DNA of 64,000 bases from JBOHTO01 sp050733695 (GTDB taxonomy: Bacteria > Gemmatimonadota > Gemmatimonadetes > Gemmatimonadales > Gemmatimonadaceae): contig JBOHTO010000056.1 of assembly GCA_050733695.1 (NCBI GenBank), positions 1-64,000 of the forward strand, read 5' to 3'. Below the pieces are notes generated by a model. That model had not been told where the DNA came from, ran no database searches, and saw only the letters and a program-made list of their open reading frames with translations. The position numbers and the translations under genes are program-made. This document shows positions 7,264 through 14,511 of the stretch, piece by piece. The stretch's first letter is position 1, and each line of letters begins with the position of its first letter.

Positions 7264-10203
7264 ATGCTACTTCGCCCCGGAGCGCGGCTCGGTCCATACG
7301 AAATCCTCCAGCCGCTCGGCGCCGGAGGGATGGGCGAAGTGCATCGCGCGCGGCATCTCAAGCTGCGCCGCGATGTAGCGATCAAGGTCCTCCCCACGGA
7401 CCTCGCTGCCGACCGTACGCGGCTCGCCCGCTTCGAGCGCGAAGCACGTACCGCCTCTGCCCTCAATCACCCCAACATCATCACGATTTACGACGTCGCC
7501 GAGCACGAGGGGACGACGTACATCACGATGGAGCTCGTCGAGGGGCACACACTGCGGGAACTCATCGCGGAGGGACCGCTCCCGATCGATGGGACGATTC
7601 GCCTCGCGGAGCAGATCGCAGACGGACTTGCCAAGGCGCACGCGGCTGGCATCGCGCACCGCGACATCAAGTCCGCGAACGTCATGGTCACCCACGATGG
7701 GCTCGTCAAGATCCTCGACTTCGGGCTCGCCAAGCCGCTCACGACAGTGCGCCGCGAGGAGATCGGCGGGCCAACGCTGACGTCGGAAACTCTGGAAGGG
7801 GTGATGGTCGGCACGCCGCACTACATGTCACCCGAACAGTTGTCGGGCGACGTCGTGGACCATCGCTCCGACCAGTTCGCCTTCGGCGTGGTCCTCTATG
7901 AGATGGTCGGCGGCAAGCCGCCTTTCGACGGCCCGTCGCTGGCAGCGGTCATCAGCGCGATCCTCGTCGCACCCACGCCCCCGCTCAAGCGGCTGCGACC
8001 CGGGGCGCCGCCTGACCTCGAGCGTATCATCTGCCGATGCCTCGAGAAGGATCCCGCCAGGAGATTCCCTTCGACTGCGGAACTCGGAAAGGAACTGCGC
8101 CGGTGCGAGGAGCGGCGAACCCGCGGCGCGCACGGATTCGTCGCGATGCTCAGGCGCCCAGCCGTCGCCGCTGCGATCACCGCGGTCGCGCTGGCGCTTG
8201 GCACCGCCGGTTGGCTATGGTCGAGCGGCGCAGGCGAGCGGTGGGCGCAAACCGAGGCGATCGATGAGATCACGCGCCTCACCGAGACCGGTGATCTCTA
8301 CACGGCCTACGCCACTGCCCGCCGGGCGGAGAAGTACCGCCCCGACGATGCGGAGCTGCAGAAGGTGATCGATCGGATCACGCTCCCGATCACCGTGAAC
8401 ACCGAGCCGAGCGGCGCCGAGGTGTCGGTAAAGGGATACACGACGCCCGACGCGAAGTGGGAGAGGATCGGAGTTACCCCGATTGCGATGCGGATCCCCT
8501 ACGCGATGATGCGCTGGAGGATCACCAGGGCGGGGTACGAACCGTTCGAGGGCGCACCGTTCGGTGGCGGCGCGATCGGCGCGCTTGCCCGGGGGCTCGT
8601 CCTCGATTCCGCCGGCACTCGACCGCCAGGCACCGTTCGCGTTCCCGGAGGGATGCTCCACGCGATGCCTGGCGCGCGCCCGCCGGTCGAACTGCCCGTC
8701 GTCGAAATCGGTCCCTTCTTCCTCGACCGGTACGAGGTGACGAATCGCCAGTTCAGGGAGTGCATCGACGCCGGCGGATACCAGAGGCAGGCATGGTGGC
8801 CCGCGCAAATCGAGCGCGACGGACGGGAGATCATCTGGAAGGAAGCGGTCGATTTCTTCCGCGATGCGACCGGCCAGCATGGCCCGTCCACATGGGAAGC
8901 GGGTGACTATCCCGCGGGCGACGACGACCATTCCGTCGGCGGTGTGAGCTGGTACGAAGCCGCGGCATACCGCGCGTTCGCCGGCAAGACTCTGCCGACG
9001 ATCTATCACTGGTTCCATGCGCTGGGGCAGGATCAGCTATCGGACATCCTGCTGCACAGCAACATGGACAACGACGCGAAGTCACCGGTCGGCCAGTTCA
9101 AGGGGCTCGGCGCGTATGGCACCTATGACATGGGCGGAAACGTGAAGGAGTGGGCGTGGAACGCTGCAGGCGACGGCCGTTACATCCTGGGCGGCGCGTG
9201 GAACGAGCCGACATACCTGTTCAAGCATCTCGTCGCGCAGGATCCCTCGAACCGCGATCCCACCAACGGCGTACGCTGCGCGAAGTACCTGGAGCCGCCG
9301 GCCGAGCATCTGATGGCGTCCGTCGCACCGATGCGCGAGTACGCGCGGCCGGCGCCGATCACCGACGAGGCGTTCGCCATACTGCGCGGGATGTACGCGT
9401 ACGACCGGACTCCGCTCGAAGCCGAGGTGGTGCGGGTGAACGACAGTCTTCCGAACTACCGGAGGGAGACGGTCTCGATCCGGGCCGCATACGGCAACGA
9501 GCGAATGGACGTGCACCTCCTGATCCCGCGCGAGGTCTCTCCACCGTACCAGTCGGTGATCTGGTTCCCGGGCGCCGACGTATTCCTGCTGCGGTCGAGC
9601 GAGAACTTCTCGTCGGCCTACCTGTTCGACTTCATTCCGCGCGGCGGGCGCGTGCTGGTGCACCCGATCTACAAGGGGATGTACGAGCGGTGGGAGCCCC
9701 GGCAAGCCTCCCCGAGCGGGCGGCGCGACATGGTGGTCCGCTGGTCGCAGGACCTGTCACGCACGATCGACTACCTGGAGACACGCCCCGACTTCGACGC
9801 GGAGAGGATCGGATACTACGGGTTCAGCAGCGGCGCGATCCACGGACAGGTCTTCACCGCTGTCGAGCCGCGCATCGCGGCCAGCATCCTCCTTGGCGGC
9901 GGCCTGGTTCCGATTCCGTTCCGGCCGGAGATGCATCCCGCGCTCTTCGCGTCGCGGTCGCGGACCCCGACGCTGATGATCAACGGACGCGACGACTTCA
10001 TCATGCCGTACGAGATGTCGCAGCGGGCGCTGTTCGATCTGCTGGGCGCGCCGGATGGCATGAAGCGGCACGCGCGGCTCGACGGCGGGCACATTCCCAC
10101 GAATCGACTGGAGATCATCCGGGAAGTGCTGGACTGGCTGGACCTGCATCTGGGGCCGGTGCAGCACACGGCTGTGGTGGCGGAGGCGAGCTCACGGCCG
10201 TAG
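7264..10203 (+). CDS. Transmembrane Ser/Thr kinase - PEGA - SUMF1-like - alpha/beta hydrolase fusion
   Basis: A 979-residue fusion. Residues 10-280 form a Hanks-type kinase with loop GAGGMGEV (20-26), Lys41, catalytic HRDIKSAN (Asp134) and DFG at 152-154; the activation segment ends SPEQLSG. One membrane helix spans about 299-320, so the rest should be periplasmic. A PEGA-like beta domain (about 372-435) is followed by a SUMF1/FGE-type domain (about 445-690; FFLDRYEVTNRQF, GGNVKEWAWN, GVRCAK). It lacks the cysteine pair of true formylglycine-generating enzymes. Residues about 700-979 are a dienelactone-hydrolase-like alpha/beta hydrolase with G-F-S855-S-G, Asp in NGRDDFI and His in DGGHIP. 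All kinase catalytic residues are present. The stop overlaps the GTG of the ECF42 gene, implying co-translation. Confidence 0.9.
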   Translation: MLLRPGARLGPYEILQPLGAGGMGEVHRARHLKLRRDVAIKVLPTDLAADRTRLARFEREARTASALNHPNIITIYDVAEHEGTTYITMELVEGHTLRELIAEGPLPIDGTIRLAEQIADGLAKAHAAGIAHRDIKSANVMVTHDGLVKILDFGLAKPLTTVRREEIGGPTLTSETLEGVMVGTPHYMSPEQLSGDVVDHRSDQFAFGVVLYEMVGGKPPFDGPSLAAVISAILVAPTPPLKRLRPGAPPDLERIICRCLEKDPARRFPSTAELGKELRRCEERRTRGAHGFVAMLRRPAVAAAITAVALALGTAGWLWSSGAGERWAQTEAIDEITRLTETGDLYTAYATARRAEKYRPDDAELQKVIDRITLPITVNTEPSGAEVSVKGYTTPDAKWERIGVTPIAMRIPYAMMRWRITRAGYEPFEGAPFGGGAIGALARGLVLDSAGTRPPGTVRVPGGMLHAMPGARPPVELPVVEIGPFFLDRYEVTNRQFRECIDAGGYQRQAWWPAQIERDGREIIWKEAVDFFRDATGQHGPSTWEAGDYPAGDDDHSVGGVSWYEAAAYRAFAGKTLPTIYHWFHALGQDQLSDILLHSNMDNDAKSPVGQFKGLGAYGTYDMGGNVKEWAWNAAGDGRYILGGAWNEPTYLFKHLVAQDPSNRDPTNGVRCAKYLEPPAEHLMASVAPMREYARPAPITDEAFAILRGMYAYDRTPLEAEVVRVNDSLPNYRRETVSIRAAYGNERMDVHLLIPREVSPPYQSVIWFPGADVFLLRSSENFSSAYLFDFIPRGGRVLVHPIYKGMYERWEPRQASPSGRRDMVVRWSQDLSRTIDYLETRPDFDAERIGYYGFSSGAIHGQVFTAVEPRIAASILLGGGLVPIPFRPEMHPALFASRSRTPTLMINGRDDFIMPYEMSQRALFDLLGAPDGMKRHARLDGGHIPTNRLEIIREVLDWLDLHLGPVQHTAVVAEASSRP

Positions 10204-11489
10204 TGACGGCTTCCGATATCCATCGCGCGATCGATGCAGTGTGGCGGATCGAGTCTGCGAAGCTCATCGCCGGTCTTGTGCGGATCGTGGGCGACGTAGG
10301 CCTGGCCGAAGATCTCGCGCAGGATGCACTCGTGGCAGCGCTCGAGCGGTGGCCGGATTCGGGGGTCCCGGACAACCCGGGCGCCTGGCTCATGGCTACC
10401 GCGAAGCATCGTGCGATCGATCACCTTCGCCGCAACAAGCTGCTCGAGCGCAAGCACGAGGAACTCGGTCACGAGCTCGATGCGCGGCAGGAGAGCCCCG
10501 AGTCCGATCTCGATGCCGCGATCGACGATCACATCGGCGACGACCTCCTGCGCCTCGTGTTCATAACCTGTCACCCGGTTCTCTCGACCGAGGCGCGCGT
10601 CGCGCTCACGCTCCGGCTGGTCGGAGGTCTGACGACCGAGGAAATAGCGCGTGCCTTCCTCGTCCCGGCGGCCACGATCGCCCAGCGAATTGTCCGCGCC
10701 AAGCGGACACTGGGCGAGTCACGCGTTGCGTTCGAGGTCCCGCGCGGTGACGAGCTCTCGTCCCGACTGTCGTCGGTGCTCGAGGTCATCTACCTCATCT
10801 TCAACGAGGGCTACTCGGCGACCGCGGGCGACGACTGGGTGCGACCAGGGCTCTGCGAGGACGCGCTGCGTCTCGGGCGTATTGTTGCCGAGCTCATTCC
10901 GGAGGAGCCGGACGTGCACGGCCTGGTCGCGCTCATGGAGATTCAGGCATCGCGATTGAGGGCGCGAACGGGTCCGTCGGGAGAGCCCATCGTGTTGCTC
11001 GATCAGGACCGCGCGCGCTGGGATCACTTGCTCATCCATCGCGGTCTCGCGGCTCTCGAGCGGGCCGAGAAGCAGGGTGGCGCGCTCGGCCCGTACGCGT
11101 TGCAGGCCGCGATCGCCGCGTGTCACGCGCGAGCGCGCACCCCCGGCGAGACGGACTGGGCGCGCATCGCGGCGTTCTACGATGCACTCGTTCAGGTCGC
11201 GCCGTCGCCCGTGGTCGAGCTGAATCGCGCGGTCGCGTTCGGGATGGCGTTCGGGCCCGCGGCGGGTCTGGACCTTGTCGATGCGCTGACGTCGGAGTCG
11301 TCGCTCGAGGGTTACCATCTCCTGCCGGCCGTGCGTGGCGATCTTCTCGCGAAGCTCGGCCGCTTCGATGAAGCGCGAGTGGAGTTCGAGCGCGCGGCAT
11401 CGCTCACGCGGAACGTGCGCGAGCGGGAGCTGCTGCTCGCGCGGGCGGCAGCGTGCGTGCGCGGATCGGCTCCCACACAGCCGTCGTGA
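10203..11489 (+). CDS. ECF42-type RNA polymerase sigma factor with C-terminal TPR-like extension
   Basis: A 428-residue sigma factor. The N-terminal third holds sigma-2 (VGLAEDLAQDALVAALERWP, AWLMATAKHRAIDHLRR) and the middle sigma-4 (LVGGLTTEEIARAFLVPAAT). The long C-terminal region carries the ECF42 signature YLIFNEGYSAT and a TPR-like ending (EGYHLLPAVRGDLLAKLGRF). ECF42 factors have no classical anti-sigma gene; the C-terminal extension is thought to control activity and DGPF/YciI proteins are their conserved neighbours. The GTG at 10203 shares one base with the kinase stop, consistent with coupling; GGAGG lies further upstream than usual (10182-10186). Confidence 0.92.
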   Translation: MTASDIHRAIDAVWRIESAKLIAGLVRIVGDVGLAEDLAQDALVAALERWPDSGVPDNPGAWLMATAKHRAIDHLRRNKLLERKHEELGHELDARQESPESDLDAAIDDHIGDDLLRLVFITCHPVLSTEARVALTLRLVGGLTTEEIARAFLVPAATIAQRIVRAKRTLGESRVAFEVPRGDELSSRLSSVLEVIYLIFNEGYSATAGDDWVRPGLCEDALRLGRIVAELIPEEPDVHGLVALMEIQASRLRARTGPSGEPIVLLDQDRARWDHLLIHRGLAALERAEKQGGALGPYALQAAIAACHARARTPGETDWARIAAFYDALVQVAPSPVVELNRAVAFGMAFGPAAGLDLVDALTSESSLEGYHLLPAVRGDLLAKLGRFDEARVEFERAASLTRNVRERELLLARAAACVRGSAPTQPS

Positions 11490-11557
11490 CGAGAGGTGCG
11501 TTTTCTGGCGGTATCCGGGTGAGCGCTCGGGTACCTGACCGCGGCGGCCAGTTATTG

Positions 11558-11611
11558 TCGTTTAAGAGCCATTCCAGTGGCTTATAAGCCGAGTAACACG
11601 CTCTTTAACGA
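11558..11611. promoter_or_regulatory. Nested AT-rich dyad: likely promoter with overlapping operators
   Basis: A 12-bp perfect palindrome GGCTTATAAGCC (11579-11590) is flanked at exactly 9 bp on each side by 12-base arms TCGTTTAAGAGC (11558-11569) and GCTCTTTAACGA (11600-11611). The arms are inverted copies of each other with one mismatch. All elements share one symmetry axis at 11584.5. Each carries a half-site like TTAWAAGnGC. TATAAG (11583-11588) could serve as -10 with TTTAAG or GTTTAA as -35. It stands out in GC-rich DNA and ends 2 bp before the ATG of the truncated HTH gene, suggesting autoregulation by a dimeric HTH repressor. Confidence 0.6.
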
Positions 11612-11612
11612 T

Positions 11613-11846
11613 ATGCGCGCACCGCAGACGGCTGCTTCCGCCTATGCAACACCGCTCGACCTCCTCCTGGGCGCACCACTCCGTGTGCGCGTCCTGCGGG
11701 TGCTGGACGAAGCAGGTGATGTTCGGCGTGCCTCGGACCTGGCGCGGCTTGCTAGTGCCAACCTGACGGCCGTACATCGAGACGGACCAGATCGCCACGA
11801 TCGACGTCCAGCCCGGCGTGCGCCGTCACCTGGCGACTCGCACTGA
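11613..11846 (+). pseudogene. Truncated winged-HTH regulator
   Basis: A frame of 77 codons beginning MRAPQTAASAYATPLDLLLG. Residues 12-50 (TPLDLLLGAPLRVRVLRVLD...RRASDLARLASANLTAV) look like the first helices and recognition helix of a winged HTH of the kind fused to nucleotidyltransferases or found in ArsR/MarR-like regulators. After LTAV the frame turns into low-complexity Arg/Pro/Asp sequence and stops, with no wing or effector domain. The following 100 bases to queG show no continuation I can recognise in other frames. A GTG-started extension (11577) would run through the dyad and is unlikely. The product is probably non-functional, or at most a bare DNA-binding stub. Confidence 0.5.
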
Positions 11847-11952
11847 TGGCAGGAAGCGCAAGGCGGGGAACGACTCGCTCCGGATGATGCTGGGTCGCGA
11901 GGGATCGTGAGCGCGTGAGCGCAGCCACCACAAACGTTGCCCTGGTGGGTGA

Positions 11953-13077
11953 TCACCGCACGAGGTTGGCGATCGCCGACCGCATTTCCTCGAGCGCCCA
12001 TCCGTCCGCCTCGGCCGCCGTTCGCGCACGCAGGGGCTCCAGCGCGGCGATGGAGCCAATCCTTCCCAACGCCCAGGCGGCGTGCCCACGGACGAGTGGT
12101 TCTTCGTCTGACAGCGCCGCCACCAGTGCAGGCACCGCACCGGGATCGCCGCGGTTGCCCAAGGCCACGGCGACGTTGCGGAGGAACCCGCGCCGCCTGG
12201 TCCGCTTCGCTGGCGACGCGCGCGAGAAGGTGCGCCAGTCCTCCGGTGACATGGTGATCCAGTCGACGAGCGAGGGAGCCTCGAACGGGCGGCGCGCCTT
12301 GAAGGCCGGCTCGGCAAGCGGTCGCGAGAACCTGTGGTTCCACGGGCATACATCCTGGCAGATGTCGCACCCGTAAACCAGCTCGCCCATCGGCTCGCGC
12401 AACTCCTCCGGGATCGCGCCCCGCAGCTCGATCGTGAGGTACGAGATGCACCGCGTCGCGTCGAGCACTCGCGGCTCGCGGATCGCTTCTGTGGGACAGG
12501 CGTCGATGCACCGCGTGCAGCTCCCGCAGCGATCCGCTTCGAATGGCGCGCTCGGCTCCATGTCGATGTCCAGCAGCAGCGCGCCGAGAAAGAAGAAGGA
12601 GCCGAGCCGGGGGTGGATCAGGTTGGTGTTCTTGCCGAACCATCCGAGCCCAGCGCGGCGCGCGAGGTCGCGTTCGAGTATCGGGCCGGTGTCGACGTAC
12701 GCCTTCCCCCGAATCTCACGGCCGGCCTCCTTCTCGATCCATGCGTGCAGCTCGCGCAGGCGGTCGAGCATCACATCGTGATAGTCGTCGCCGCGGGCGT
12801 AGCGGGCGATCGGGCCCGATGGCTCCGTGCCGCCGTAGTTCATCGCCACGACGACTGCCGTGCGCGCGCCGGGAAAAGGGAGGCGAGTGTCGCGCCGCTT
12901 GTCCGTCCAGCGCGACATGTAGCCCATCTCGCCGTCGTATCCGTTCGCGAGCCAGTCGTCCAGTGCAGCGGCTGTTTCGGCCGGCCCCAGGCGCGCTATG
13001 CCACTGAGGTCGAAGCCGAGCCCGTACGCCTGGGCTTCGATGAGCAGCTCCAGCGCTGGCGGTTCGCGCGCGATCAT
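11953..13077 (-). CDS. queG: Epoxyqueuosine reductase QueG
   Basis: A 374-residue, near full-length QueG (E. coli 379). It reduces epoxyqueuosine to queuosine in tRNA with a cobalamin cofactor and two [4Fe-4S] clusters. Cluster ligands are seen in CGSCTRCIDACPTEAI and CDICQDVCPWNH. The N-terminal half has the conserved YMSRWTDKRRDTR and RYARGDDYHDVM segments. The C-terminus ends in HEAT-like repeats (AVPALVAALSDEEPLVRGHA). The start ATG overlaps the stop of the small upstream gene (ATGA). No other queuosine gene is in the window. Confidence 0.95.
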   Translation of the reverse strand: MIAREPPALELLIEAQAYGLGFDLSGIARLGPAETAAALDDWLANGYDGEMGYMSRWTDKRRDTRLPFPGARTAVVVAMNYGGTEPSGPIARYARGDDYHDVMLDRLRELHAWIEKEAGREIRGKAYVDTGPILERDLARRAGLGWFGKNTNLIHPRLGSFFFLGALLLDIDMEPSAPFEADRCGSCTRCIDACPTEAIREPRVLDATRCISYLTIELRGAIPEELREPMGELVYGCDICQDVCPWNHRFSRPLAEPAFKARRPFEAPSLVDWITMSPEDWRTFSRASPAKRTRRRGFLRNVAVALGNRGDPGAVPALVAALSDEEPLVRGHAAWALGRIGSIAALEPLRARTAAEADGWALEEMRSAIANLVR

Positions 13078-13325
13078 TCGGCGCGACTCGTGGCCCAGCG
13101 CGAGTAGCGCTCGACCTCCAGCGCGGAGGGAATCGCGTCGGCATCGCCGTAGGCCGTGTACATTCTCCAGCGAACGTAGTCGCGCGCCGGCAGCGGCAGG
13201 AACGGAAAGCTCCGGTACCAGTTGCGATCACGAAAGCGCCACGCCACTCGCACCAGGGCGAGTGTGAGCGGTGGATGCTTCAGTGCGCGCAGCGCCAGTG
13301 CCGCGGTCAAGCGTGGCCAACCCAT
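13074..13325 (-). CDS. Conserved small protein coupled to queG
   Basis: An 83-residue basic protein, unrecognised. The middle reads VAWRFRDRNWYRSFPFLPLP followed by ARDYVRWRMYTAYGDADAIP, a pattern (aromatic-rich, YxxFPFLPLP...YVRWRMYTAYGD) that looks conserved rather than random. Its stop overlaps the queG ATG by 4 nt, so the two are translated together. I chose the ATG at 13325, preceded by AAGG, because the alternative at 13361 would overlap the divergent gene starting at 13350. A role in queuosine synthesis is only suggested by position. Confidence 0.65.
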   Translation of the reverse strand: MGWPRLTAALALRALKHPPLTLALVRVAWRFRDRNWYRSFPFLPLPARDYVRWRMYTAYGDADAIPSALEVERYSRWATSRAE

Positions 13326-13349
13326 ACCTTCAATCTGTGTGAGCGCTGC

Positions 13350-13601
13350 ATGTTCTACCAACTGATCTCGGTCGCGGGCGCCGTGATGGTTCTATTCGGC
13401 TACGTGGGCTACCAGCGCGGCATGTTCGGGCGCGAGGACCGCCTCTACAGCTTCCTCAACTTCGCCGGCTCGGCGCTGCTGGCGTGGGTGGCGATCATCG
13501 ATCAGCGGTGGGGCTTCATCGTGCTCGAAGTTGTGTGGGCGCTGGTCTCGCTGCCGGCGCTGATCGCGCCGCCGCAGCGGAAGGCGGCATCGACGGATTG
13601 A
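13350..13601 (+). CDS. CBU_0592-like small membrane protein
   Basis: An 83-residue protein with three hydrophobic helices: FYQLISVAGAVMVLFGYVGY, FLNFAGSALLAWVAII and GFIVLEVVWALVSLPALIAP. The G..LxxxxY......D..YxxLNxxGxxLL pattern matches small membrane proteins of the CBU_0592 type, whose function is unknown. The ATG at 13350 is preferred since the first helix begins at once; longer in-frame starts read into the divergent gene. It lies head-to-head with the queG pair, sharing a very short (24-bp) divergent promoter space. Confidence 0.7.
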   Translation: MFYQLISVAGAVMVLFGYVGYQRGMFGREDRLYSFLNFAGSALLAWVAIIDQRWGFIVLEVVWALVSLPALIAPPQRKAASTD

Positions 13602-13653
13602 GAGTGGCCTGGCGAGAGCGGTGCGTGCACGGTGCCCGCTGTGCCGGTCTATC

Positions 13654-14115
13654 TCAGAACTCGCGACGGATCAGGTAGACGGCCACGCCGACACCCGCGC
13701 CGACCGGTGCCAACAACGCCGGGTACAGCACGAGCCGGCATATCAGGTCACAGAACGTGTCGGTATCTGCGAAGGCAGGCGTCACCGCGAGCGCGACGGT
13801 GGCCCCGACGGCAGCTCCGATGCCGGCACCGACAAGTATGTGTTTCCAGATGCCCGCCTGCTCCTCTTCTTGCTCCTCGCTCGCGCTCGGCAACTGAGGC
13901 CCCAGGGATTTGTCGCAACATCCACTGAAGCCGATACAGCCGGAAAGCAACGGAGACGTGTGCACAGGGTTCGCACCCGCGTGCAATGCGGCGTCGGGGG
14001 ACGGGTTCACGGCGACCGCCATGTCAGTCGTCCGCTGGGCCCATCCCGACCGAGCAGCGAAGAGAAGGAGGAGGATCGTCGCGGCGCCACGAACGAGCAG
14101 CAGGTTCCGCAGCAT
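13654..14115 (-). CDS. Secreted or membrane-anchored glycine-zipper-like protein of unknown function
   Basis: A 153-residue protein. The first 27 residues (MLRNLLLVRGAATILLLLFA...GWAQ) form a clear Sec signal peptide with a WAQ cleavage site. A cysteine cluster follows (GCIGFSGCCDK), then an acidic Gln/Glu stretch. Two Gly/Ala-rich membrane helices come next: HILVGAGIGAAVGATVALAV and LLAPVGAGVGVAVYL, the first with a GxGxGxxxG zipper. An upstream ATG at 14151 overlaps the stop of the RCC1 relic but would bury the signal peptide. Not assigned to a family. Confidence 0.6.
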   Translation of the reverse strand: MLRNLLLVRGAATILLLLFAARSGWAQRTTDMAVAVNPSPDAALHAGANPVHTSPLLSGCIGFSGCCDKSLGPQLPSASEEQEEEQAGIWKHILVGAGIGAAVGATVALAVTPAFADTDTFCDLICRLVLYPALLAPVGAGVGVAVYLIRREF

Positions 14116-14147
14116 CCCGCGGCGAATGACTGCTACATTGAGAGCCC

Positions 14148-14511
14148 TCATTGCAGAAAAAAGAGCTCGACCGGTATCGTCCGCTCGTGCTGAACCGTAC
14201 CCGGCAGAAAGTCCTTTTGCCCGTAGCCCAATTGCCCCGCCGAGTTGTAACCCCAGCAATAGACGCGGTCGTCGACCGTCACGCCGCATGTATGCGGCCC
14301 CTGACCAGCGCTCACCGACTGAAAGAGTATCGATCCCACGATTTCGGCGAGGATATGGCTCGGCCAGGTCAGGCGCGGTCGGACGATCGCCAAGCGTAAT
14401 CCCATCCTCGTCCGAGGGATAGTCGATGCCAATCTGACCCCGGAGATTGCTTCCCCAGCAGTACCCGACACCGTCGACCGTGACGCCGCAAGTGTGCTCA
14501 TCTAAGCGCAC
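14148..14511 (-). pseudogene. RCC1-repeat (chromosome-condensation-regulator type) gene relic, frameshifted and truncated
   Basis: Two RCC1-like repeats survive in different frames. The frame entering at 14511 gives HTCGVTVDGVGYCWGSNLRGQ and then LGDRPTAPDLAEP. The frame ending at 14148 gives FQSVSAGQGPHTCGVTVDDR and VYCWGYNSAGQLG. The switch lies near 14350-14370. Intact RCC1 proteins carry about seven such blades; here the N-terminal part is absent because the remnant runs straight into the 3' end of the DUF885 gene. Its stop overlaps a start of the downstream small secreted protein. It is probably a non-functional remnant of a surface beta-propeller gene. Confidence 0.7.

Noticed and set aside
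8445..8960. True formylglycine-generating enzyme activity
   Set aside because: The SUMF1-like domain lacks the catalytic cysteine pair; only the C-terminal GVRC cysteine, common to the fold, is present.
11770..11910. Continuation of the HTH regulator in another frame (ends at 11908-11910)
   Set aside because: The alternative frame is short and matches no wing or effector domain I recognise.
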